Of a DNA stretch of 64,000 nucleotides, positions 27,223 to 33,567 are shown piece after piece. Both the position numbers and the translations under genes were made by a program. The DNA is from Flammeovirgaceae bacterium (lineage in GTDB: Bacteria; Bacteroidota; Bacteroidia; Cytophagales; Cyclobacteriaceae). The stretch lies in the NCBI GenBank assembly GCA_015180985.1, contig CP054185.1, positions 558,001 to 622,000 on the forward strand, read 5' to 3'. Numbering within the stretch: position 1 is the stretch's first letter; the number at the start of each line of letters is the position of its first letter. The notes beneath the pieces are model-generated. The model was not told the origin of the DNA. It saw only the letters and a program-made list of their open reading frames with translations, and did no database searches.

Positions 27223-28758
27223 GTGTTCAGAATTTTTTCAATCGTATTTATTCTATCCGGGCACACGTTGCTTGCCCAGAACGGGCACGATTTGATATTT
27301 CCTGATTCCGCAGGCTGGAGTGTGCGTAGTGAGGGCGAAATAATCACATTCCGGATAAAAGCCATACCCCAGGAGGGCATACAAAGCATTTCTATTACCG
27401 GACTTGAGACATTCGGAATGCAGGTTGACTCTACCGGAAATTTTACCTGGACGCCTGCTTATAATCTGGTTGACCGTATTGAGCAAACCCGCGATTTTGC
27501 CTTACCGGTAATCGGGTTATGGAAAGATGGCACGCGCATCCGGAAAATGATAACATTTACCATCCGCCATGTTAACCGGCCTCCGGTAATTGAAGAGTTG
27601 CCCGTATTTTACGTAAAACAGGCAACCCGAAACAGCTACCAGGTACCCGCTGAATATGTTACTGACCCTGATGGAGATCCCATCGTCTTCAAACCGGTTT
27701 CATCCAGTTTGCCCGAAGGCGCCACGATGACTTCGCAAGGCCTCATTACCTGGACGCCCAGCCGAAAGCAGTTTACTACCCTTAAGGGAAACCCGTTAAC
27801 GATCGAGTTTATTGTACAGGACCAACCCAGCAAGGCAGAAACACGCGGCAAACTTCGTATTGCACAGACACAACTGGATTTACCCCCGGAGATTCTTATC
27901 GTTCCCGGTGACTCTGCTTTTACAATAAAGGAAGACGCTACCATTAGCCTAAAACTATACGTATCCGATCCGAATGGCGATGATGATGTGTTAAGTGTGG
28001 GATTTATTCCATCGGACCAGCGAATTTCACAGAATGCTTTAAAAGAAAACACACAATTACAATACGAGTTCATCTGGACACCCGGTTACGATTTTGTAGA
28101 TGATGCCCAGAAAAGCCTGAAGACTGACCTGGTCTTCTTTTGTGTGGATAAGGAAGGCAACCGGACCCAGAGAAAAGCAACCGTTGTGGTTATCGATACA
28201 GAAAACCTGTTGCTAAAGGATGGCCTCCAATATCAAAAATACCGTAACAGCCTGTTGAACGCCATGGAGCTGATAAATCTGCTTGATGAAAATCAGAAAA
28301 AACTAAATGTAGATTACAAGAAGGCCAAGAAGGGCAAGAAGAAGCGCTCCATGGTTAACGCATCACTGGGTGCCGTAACGGGGTTTTCGCCCGTGATGTT
28401 TGAGCCTGAACAGGCGAAGGTGGTCTCGGCTGTTGGCGGCACAACGGTGTTGACCATGAATACACTTGAGGTAACAGAAGTTATCGGTAAGTCGAAAGAC
28501 GATATCATGGATAAGATCAAAATCAATGTGGATATCCGCAACCGGGCACAATCGGCCGGTGATGAGTTTGCCCGAAAGTATGCTCAAAAATCGGCACGGA
28601 GGACGATCGAGTTTGAGAGGGACATTGATAAACTCAGAACAATATTGAATGACCAGCGCATTGTGTTGTTGGAATTAGACGCATTTAAGAAAAAGCAGCC
28701 CGAATACACCAATAAAGATTTGAAGAAAACGTTTGCCGATTTTTCGGAGGAGAATTAG
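27223..28758 (+). CDS. Secreted protein with tandem putative Ig (cadherin-like) domains
   Basis: A 511-residue exported protein starting at GTG 27223 with a signal peptide (MFRIFSIVFILSGHTLLA). At least two or three Ig/cadherin-like repeats are visible by the recurring pattern VTDPDGDPIVFKPVS, FTWTPAYNLVDR and EFIWTPGYDFVDDAQKS. Residues ~340-500 are charged, helical and probably coiled-coil (KKAKKGKKKR, IDKLRTILNDQRIVLLEL). Likely periplasmic or surface associated. No catalytic motif was recognised. Confidence 0.75.
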   Translation: MFRIFSIVFILSGHTLLAQNGHDLIFPDSAGWSVRSEGEIITFRIKAIPQEGIQSISITGLETFGMQVDSTGNFTWTPAYNLVDRIEQTRDFALPVIGLWKDGTRIRKMITFTIRHVNRPPVIEELPVFYVKQATRNSYQVPAEYVTDPDGDPIVFKPVSSSLPEGATMTSQGLITWTPSRKQFTTLKGNPLTIEFIVQDQPSKAETRGKLRIAQTQLDLPPEILIVPGDSAFTIKEDATISLKLYVSDPNGDDDVLSVGFIPSDQRISQNALKENTQLQYEFIWTPGYDFVDDAQKSLKTDLVFFCVDKEGNRTQRKATVVVIDTENLLLKDGLQYQKYRNSLLNAMELINLLDENQKKLNVDYKKAKKGKKKRSMVNASLGAVTGFSPVMFEPEQAKVVSAVGGTTVLTMNTLEVTEVIGKSKDDIMDKIKINVDIRNRAQSAGDEFARKYAQKSARRTIEFERDIDKLRTILNDQRIVLLELDAFKKKQPEYTNKDLKKTFADFSEEN

Positions 28759-28818
28759 TGTGAGTTGGTAGTGCTGGTTAATTCTTATAGATTTGCAGTC
28801 CAAAATTTAAGCAACCGT

Positions 28819-28838
28819 TAATACAGAGGAGTGGCAGA
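28819..28838 (+). repeat. Direct repeat, left copy (start of broken tRNA-Ser)
   Basis: A 20-bp sequence identical to 29214-29233. Both copies open a tRNA-Ser sequence (ACAGAGGAGTGGCAGA within it). They flank the GIY-YIG nuclease gene. Confidence 0.85.
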
Positions 28839-28858
28839 CCTGCCTGACGGCAGGCAGG
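28839..28858 (+). repeat. 20-nt palindrome inserted in the tRNA relic
   Basis: CCTGCCTG and CAGGCAGG form a perfect 8-bp stem around ACGG. It breaks the tRNA-Ser homology exactly between GTGGCAGA and GCGGTTG. Confidence 0.8.
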
Positions 28859-28865
28859 GCGGTTG

Positions 28866-28924
28866 TGGCAAAGCCATCCCTTTGGGGATTGCACCGGTCT
28901 TGCCCCGAAGGGATGCCTACGGCA
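28866..28924 (+). repeat. Paired 22-nt inserts forming a long hairpin around the anticodon segment
   Basis: Insert 28866-28887 and insert 28903-28924 are inverted copies of each other at 17 of 22 positions (core CATCCCTT with GGGG, and CCCC with AAGGGATG). They bracket the 15-nt tRNA block 28888-28902, so a transcript would fold into a long stem with the broken anticodon segment at its tip. Confidence 0.8.
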
Positions 28925-28973
28925 AAAACCGGCAGCCCTTCACCACTAATCGTTCTTTGACTAATTTTATAGT

Positions 28974-29216
28974 ATGTTCTATACTTACATCCTGATAAGT
29001 GCAAAGGACGGAACTCATTATTACGGGCATTCCAACGACCCGAATAAAAGAATCCAGAGGCATAATCAGGGAAAAGTAAGATACACCAAAACAAAACGTC
29101 CATGGAAGTTGGTGTATCAGGAGCAGTTTGAAACTAAATCAGAAGCGTATAAAAGAGAATTGTTCTTTAAATCAATTGAAGGATACAACTACCTGAAGAA
29201 AAAAGGTATCATTTAA
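28974..29216 (+). CDS. GIY-YIG family endonuclease, stand-alone
   Basis: An 80-residue protein that is almost only a GIY-YIG nuclease domain: YTYILISAKDGTHYYG holds the two signature strands, RIQRHNQG the catalytic arginine and asparagine, and KSEAYKRELFFKS the metal-binding glutamate. Such domains cut DNA as homing enzymes, repair nucleases or restriction enzymes. It lies exactly between a broken tRNA-Ser half and the intact tRNA-Ser, inside a 20-bp direct repeat, and its stop codon forms the first bases of the right repeat. This suggests a small homing-like element using tRNA-Ser. Confidence 0.9.
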   Translation: MFYTYILISAKDGTHYYGHSNDPNKRIQRHNQGKVRYTKTKRPWKLVYQEQFETKSEAYKRELFFKSIEGYNYLKKKGII

Positions 29217-29233
29217 TACAGAGGAGTGGCAGA
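29214..29233 (+). repeat. Direct repeat, right copy (start of intact tRNA-Ser)
   Basis: Identical over 20 bp to 28819-28838. The TAA at 29214-29216 is also the stop codon of the GIY-YIG gene. Confidence 0.85.
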
Positions 29234-29306
29234 GCGGTTGATTGCACCGGTCTTGAAAACCGGCAGCCCTTCACGGGGCTCGGGGGTTCGAATCCCTCCT
29301 CCTCTG
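29220..29306 (+). tRNA. tRNA-Ser (anticodon TGA)
   Basis: An 87-nt cloverleaf: 7-bp acceptor stem (AGAGGAG at 29220-29226 with CTCCTCT at 29299-29305), discriminator G 29306, anticodon stem CCGGT/ACCGG with loop CTTGAAA and anticodon TGA at 29254-29256, a long variable arm typical of serine tRNAs, and T-loop TTCGAAT closed by a 5-bp stem. The CCA end is not encoded. It reads UCA-type serine codons. A terminator follows and a tyrosine integrase lies next, as expected of a tRNA used as an integration site. Confidence 0.97.
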
Positions 29307-29329
29307 CTGATAACATTATCAAAGACAGT

Positions 29330-29366
29330 AAAAAGCCTGCAAATCGAATGATTTCAGGCTTTTTTC
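29330..29366 (+). terminator. Rho-independent terminator after tRNA-Ser
   Basis: AAAGCCTG and CAGGCTTT form an 8-bp stem with an AT-rich loop, followed by a run of T. It closes the tRNA transcript and separates it from the integrase. Confidence 0.85.
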
Positions 29367-29560
29367 GTTTTTGCGCATCTCAAATTATTCATCCAATCTC
29401 AAGAAAATGGTGAGTAATTCGGTGAGTCAAAAACTTCTCAAAAATCGACTCACCAGTTTCGTTGCAACTATCTGATAGTCAACAAGTCCAACTGCTGGAC
29501 ATCTTGATCTACCCCGACTGCACTTCCTATTTTAAATGTCAAACTAAAACAGGTGTAGTT

Positions 29561-30823
29561 ATGAGTAGAAGATTCAGTTTGCTGTTCTATCTGAAGAAGC
29601 CAAGAAATTATTCAGGTGGCCCAGTTCCAATTTACATGCGCATAAGCATTGGCGGCAGAAGGACAGAGTTCGCGACCCAACGCGAAGCCGATCCCACAAA
29701 ATGGAAAGCACAAGCCGGTCGTGTCAATGGCACGAAAGAAGAAGTCAGGGCACTCAATGCATTTCTTGACACACTGCAAGCGAAGGTTTATGAAGCGCAA
29801 CGAAAGCTTGTAGAGGCGGATGAAAACGTCAACGTCAACACTATCCGCGAGATCATTGTCGGTAAGAAAGAAAAATCAAAAACGCTTCTCGAAGTTTTTG
29901 AGTACCACAACACTCAAATGAAAGCACTGGTGGATGTTGATTTCGCTCCAGGCACAATGGAGCGATATACAACCGCTTTATCCCATACCAAGGATTTCAT
30001 TAAATGGAAATATAATCTTGACGACATTGAGATCGACAAGCTCAATTATGAGTTCGTGACCGAAATGGAGTTCTATTTCAAATCGGTTAGGAAGTGCTGC
30101 CATAACACTTCAGTGAAGTACATCAGCAACGTAAAAAAGATAGTGAACATCTGTATCAAGAATGGCTGGATACAAAAAGATCCCTTCTTCGGGTATAAGA
30201 TGAACAAGAAGCAGGTTATCCGAGAATACCTTTCATCAGATGAAATCAATGCTGTCTATCAAAAAGAATTTCTTACAGATAGACTTACGCTGGTCAGAGA
30301 CATTTTCATTTTCAGTTGCTTCACGGGTCTTTCATACGCAGATATTCAAAAGCTAAAACGATCCGAGGTTATCATAGGCATTGATGGTGACAAGTGGATT
30401 TCAACCACTAGACAAAAGACAGATACAGTTTCAAAGATTCCATTGCTTCCAATTGCATTGGAAATTCTCGAAAAATATAAGGAACATCCCAAGTGCGTCA
30501 ATCAGGACGTACTACTTCCTATCCTTAGCAATCAGAACATGAATGCTTACCTGAAGGAAATAGCAGATTTAGTCGGCATTAAAAAGAACTTCACGTTCCA
30601 TTGCGCTCGCCACACCTTCGCAACAACTGTGACTCTCACGAATGGAGTGCCTATTGAAAGTGTATCCAAAATGCTTGGTCATAGTAATCTTAAGACCACT
30701 CAACACTATGCTAAGATTCTTGACTTAAAAGTGAGCGAAGATATGAGCAAGCTTCGAAGTAAACTCAGCGTAAGTCGCGAGAGCACTGAACGTGCACAAA
30801 TAAAAATCATTTCTAATTCTTAA
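29561..30823 (+). CDS. Tyrosine recombinase/integrase, IntDOT-like
   Basis: A 420-residue site-specific recombinase from ATG 29561 (MSRRFSLLFYLKKP); codons upstream carry no family signal. It has an Arm-type DNA-binding N-terminus, a SAM-like core-binding region (TLLEVFEYHNTQMKALVD), and a catalytic domain with the box HCARHTFATTV, MLGHSNLKTTQHYAKI and the nucleophilic tyrosine. The first catalytic Arg position reads FTGLSYAD, with Ser in place of Arg, as in IntDOT of Bacteroides conjugative transposons. Its place just after tRNA-Ser implies integration at that tRNA. Confidence 0.93.
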   Translation: MSRRFSLLFYLKKPRNYSGGPVPIYMRISIGGRRTEFATQREADPTKWKAQAGRVNGTKEEVRALNAFLDTLQAKVYEAQRKLVEADENVNVNTIREIIVGKKEKSKTLLEVFEYHNTQMKALVDVDFAPGTMERYTTALSHTKDFIKWKYNLDDIEIDKLNYEFVTEMEFYFKSVRKCCHNTSVKYISNVKKIVNICIKNGWIQKDPFFGYKMNKKQVIREYLSSDEINAVYQKEFLTDRLTLVRDIFIFSCFTGLSYADIQKLKRSEVIIGIDGDKWISTTRQKTDTVSKIPLLPIALEILEKYKEHPKCVNQDVLLPILSNQNMNAYLKEIADLVGIKKNFTFHCARHTFATTVTLTNGVPIESVSKMLGHSNLKTTQHYAKILDLKVSEDMSKLRSKLSVSRESTERAQIKIISNS

Positions 30824-30835
30824 CCCGAACTCAAA

Positions 30836-31411
30836 ATGAATAAACTAGTCACATACCTTGAAAGCAAAGAAGTCGTTTTTCACGGAGCGCTTATATTGAT
30901 CCTGCTTTACGTTCCACATGCCGGTCATCTTTTCAAGCAACTGGAACATCTTGATATGACCTTCTTTGGTTTCTCCTTCCTTAATTGGATTTACGGCATA
31001 GCATTGGCAGGAGTCATCGAATTCATCATCCTGGTCTTCATTATCAACGGCTATCGAACAACAGGTAAGTTCTACGCGGTAGTGAGTTTCTTTATAAATG
31101 CTTTCTACTATGACCACTGGTTCCTTGCACTTCAGGAGCCGACTATGTTAAACATCAAATTGGCAACAATCAGCTTCCTGATATGCTTCTGCCATTCTCT
31201 GGCTGTTTGGCAATTGAGCGAACTGTTCTACAAGCGACTGAAAGCCGACAAAGAGAAGGTCGTTGAGTATTGGTGCCCGGAGTGCGAAGCTGGTCCGTTC
31301 CCAAACAAAAGGTCAATGGAAGGTCATATTTCCAAGGCTCACAAATACTACAAAAGGATTTTGGAAAACGACAAGAATTCCAAAACCCATTTGAATGGCA
31401 TTAGTTTTTAA
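30836..31411 (+). CDS. Membrane protein with C-terminal C2H2-like zinc motif
   Basis: A 191-residue protein with about four membrane helices (for example ALILILLYVPHAGHLF, GIALAGVIEFIILVFII, FFINAFYYDHWFLAL, ATISFLICFCHSLAVW). The cytoplasmic tail carries CPEC-x12-H-x3-H, a C2H2-type finger (YWCPECEAGPFPNKRSMEGH). It starts 12 nt after the integrase stop, so it is probably co-expressed. No named family was recognised; in mobile elements such proteins may act at the membrane in entry exclusion or sensing, but that is a guess. Confidence 0.75.
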   Translation: MNKLVTYLESKEVVFHGALILILLYVPHAGHLFKQLEHLDMTFFGFSFLNWIYGIALAGVIEFIILVFIINGYRTTGKFYAVVSFFINAFYYDHWFLALQEPTMLNIKLATISFLICFCHSLAVWQLSELFYKRLKADKEKVVEYWCPECEAGPFPNKRSMEGHISKAHKYYKRILENDKNSKTHLNGISF

Positions 31412-31419
31412 CGACTGAC

Positions 31420-31452
31420 TGAAACGCTGAGGCTTAAACCTCAGCGTTTTTG
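31420..31452. terminator. Bidirectional terminator between convergent genes
   Basis: AAACGCTGAGG and CCTCAGCGTTT make an 11-bp perfect stem with a CTTAAA loop. T-runs follow on the plus strand and A-runs precede it, so it can stop both the integrase operon and the leftward helicase operon, whose last stop codon lies inside it. Confidence 0.85.
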
Positions 31453-31923
31453 TTTCCGCACATTGTACAGAACAGGCCCAAGGTTTTCGGTGATCTTCTC
31501 CAGGGATCTTCCCGCCACATAGCCACCCACACCTAAGTCCATCAATGTCCAAATGTGATCATCGAGCGTTGTTACGGGAAGGTTGAAGTATGGCACCAGC
31601 ACGTAGTTGTTGAATACGATAAACATGCAAATGCACATGAGTATCGGTCGCCAATTACGCTGGAGCCAGCTTTCACCTTTCGTCTCCGATTCAATGATTT
31701 TCGATTTGTTCTCGAGTAGCTTGCTTTCGTAGTCAATGCAAGCTCCCTCAATGTTCATGAGAAGCTCTTTGTATTTGAGCTGAAGCTCAAGCTTCTCATC
31801 CGACTTGTCGATCTTATCAATCGCGTTTCCGATTGAATCGACTGTTTCCTTTACACCGGCACCAAGAATTTTAGACAAAAATCCTCCGATGCCAGGTTTT
31901 TTTGCAACTTCACCTGCCTCCAT
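31441..31923 (-). CDS. 3TM-type holin-like protein
   Basis: A 160-residue protein. The N-terminal 90 residues are charged and helical (VKETVDSIGNAIDKIDKSDEKLELQLKYKEL), followed by WLQRNWRPILMCICMFIVFNNYVLVPYF and a second hydrophobic stretch DLGVGGYVAGRSLEK. This is the layout of the 3TM holin family of phages and gene-transfer agents, which form membrane holes for endolysin release. No endolysin is nearby. It is the last gene of the leftward operon, 30 nt after the RecA-like ATPase gene. Confidence 0.8.
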   Translation of the reverse strand: MEAGEVAKKPGIGGFLSKILGAGVKETVDSIGNAIDKIDKSDEKLELQLKYKELLMNIEGACIDYESKLLENKSKIIESETKGESWLQRNWRPILMCICMFIVFNNYVLVPYFNLPVTTLDDHIWTLMDLGVGGYVAGRSLEKITENLGPVLYNVRKQKR

Positions 31924-31953
31924 TATAGTATAGTTAATTGTTAAGTAATTCTG

Positions 31954-33567
31954 TTAGTAGTGTTGGTTATCGCTGGTGATAAGGTCACCATTGATAGGAA
32001 TTGACTTTAGTTTTTGCTTACTGACCGGCTCTTGCCATTGCAAACCAAACTGACTGAAGAAGTTCAACGTGTTTTTAGGTGCGTATCTGTTCTTGGTAAT
32101 GTTGACAACACCTTTGTGAACCTCTCCGGCAATCTCGGCAATGTGCTCCCAATCCTTTCCTCCCTTAAAGTCACCCGCCTTCGTGTGCTGAAGGATGAAG
32201 ATGAACGCCTTGTCGGGATGATCCTTCCGGAGTTCCTTATACTCGTTGATCTTCAATCCAAGGTCGTTCACAGAGTCAAGGATGATAAACTGATACTGCG
32301 AAAGGTCGGGGTCTTGAAGATTTTCCGCGAAATGCAACCTTGAAGGGAGCGGGCTGAGAAACTCACTGACCTTTTTCGTCATCGTGGGTGATGCAAATTC
32401 CTCCGATGACACATAAAGGACTTCTCCAAAGTTTTCGGCAAGGTATTGCGCAAGCTTTAGCAGGAAGATCGTCTTTCCATTGTGAGGCTCTCCATGAAAC
32501 ATCATTGTGAAATTCCTGGCAGGATTGCCAAACAAGGAATGCCAGAATGAAAAGAAATTCAAAAGGTCGAGCTTCCGGTTAGCCATTTCTTCGGCTGTTA
32601 GCACCCCATTCAAACCTTTATTGTGCGAACACGCGCCACGGCTTGCATCGGAGTACGTCTTACTTTTACAAGGTCTCAACCTTCGGCCACCAGTGTCATA
32701 TATCTTACCGACCTCGTGTTTGCATCCACAAGCTTTTACGATTCCTTCCAGACCATTTAGTTCAGCTCTGGATATGGCAATCTTGGCACTGCTTCTCTGC
32801 TTAATGCTTTTGTAGATCGCATTTACCTTATCTGCATACGGATCATCTTTGGTGATCTTCTTTTTCTCGAGGAGGTTTTCGAGGTACTTCATGAAACTGT
32901 GAATTTTCTTCTCATCGGATTGTCCCTGTAAGCCAATGTATCGCTTAATGACAGCGATGGACGGATAGACAGCCTCTCCACCTGCAATCGCCACCAGGTG
33001 ATTCAAGTCTTTCTCGTTGATGGCGAAAGACTCATCACCTTTCATCTTGTTGTACGCCTGAACAAGTTTATTTTGAATCATTTCAATCTCGCCTGACAAA
33101 GGCGATGTCTTACGGATCAACTTTTGAACGATTGACCGCTGCAATGCTTTGATGAAAGCCAAGATGGCGTTGGGTGTCTTCACCTTGTTGTGAAGACCGA
33201 CATATCTTTTGATGAACTTCACTTCCTCGCGGATATGCTCAACATGCTTTACGTTCTTTGGTTCTTTTGATTGCCTTACCTTTTTCTCCTTGGGCGTTGA
33301 TTCCTTTTTCTTGGCCACAGGACGAGTGGTTGGCTTTGCGGTATTGGTACTTGACTGCTTAGGATTTCTTGTGCTGGCATACTCATTCAGTTTCTGAAAA
33401 TACAGGTCAACTACTTTCTTGATCCCTTCACTATTGCGATAGTTCCCCCAGTTTGTACCATTGGATGTACTTTTTACTACCAGGTCGTGCCCCTTCTTCA
33501 GCGTCTCCGGCAAAGTACTGACACCGATACGCTCCACTTCTTCAAAATAATTACTTGATGTTATCAT
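31954..33567 (-). CDS. RecA/DnaB-like P-loop ATPase with tandem helical repeats
   Basis: A 537-residue protein. Residues ~118-198 and ~206-281 are two copies of one domain (FIKRYVGLHN... and VIKRYIGLQG..., each ending LNHLVAIAGG or LNGLEGIVKACG). A cysteine/histidine cluster follows (CGCKHEV, RPCKSK, GACSHNKG), probably zinc-binding. The C-terminal ATPase has Walker A GEPHNGKT (359-366), Walker B-like FIILDSVND and an ILQHTKAG sensor. Residues ~70-105 are a basic linker. It starts within the TAATG overlap of the helicase stop, so translation is coupled. A replication or DNA-processing role in the element is likely. Confidence 0.78.
   Translation of the reverse strand: MITSSNYFEEVERIGVSTLPETLKKGHDLVVKSTSNGTNWGNYRNSEGIKKVVDLYFQKLNEYASTRNPKQSSTNTAKPTTRPVAKKKESTPKEKKVRQSKEPKNVKHVEHIREEVKFIKRYVGLHNKVKTPNAILAFIKALQRSIVQKLIRKTSPLSGEIEMIQNKLVQAYNKMKGDESFAINEKDLNHLVAIAGGEAVYPSIAVIKRYIGLQGQSDEKKIHSFMKYLENLLEKKKITKDDPYADKVNAIYKSIKQRSSAKIAISRAELNGLEGIVKACGCKHEVGKIYDTGGRRLRPCKSKTYSDASRGACSHNKGLNGVLTAEEMANRKLDLLNFFSFWHSLFGNPARNFTMMFHGEPHNGKTIFLLKLAQYLAENFGEVLYVSSEEFASPTMTKKVSEFLSPLPSRLHFAENLQDPDLSQYQFIILDSVNDLGLKINEYKELRKDHPDKAFIFILQHTKAGDFKGGKDWEHIAEIAGEVHKGVVNITKNRYAPKNTLNFFSQFGLQWQEPVSKQKLKSIPINGDLITSDNQHY

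Larger units (their letters stand above)
28825..28943 (+). pseudogene. tRNA-Ser relic: 5' half, interrupted by three short insertions
   Basis: The 5' half of the intact tRNA-Ser downstream can be followed block by block: acceptor and D-stem start to 28838, GCGGTTG at 28859-28865, the D-loop/anticodon segment 28888-28902, and the anticodon 3' side with part of the variable arm 28925-28943. Homology stops in the variable arm, and the T-arm and acceptor 3' side are missing. Between the blocks lie insertions of 20, 22 and 22 nt. The third splits the anticodon itself, so no functional tRNA can form. Confidence 0.85.

Noticed and set aside
29282-29306. A right attachment site for the tRNA-linked integrase
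   Set aside because: I looked for a second copy of the tRNA-Ser 3' end in the remaining window and did not find one, so no attR is claimed.
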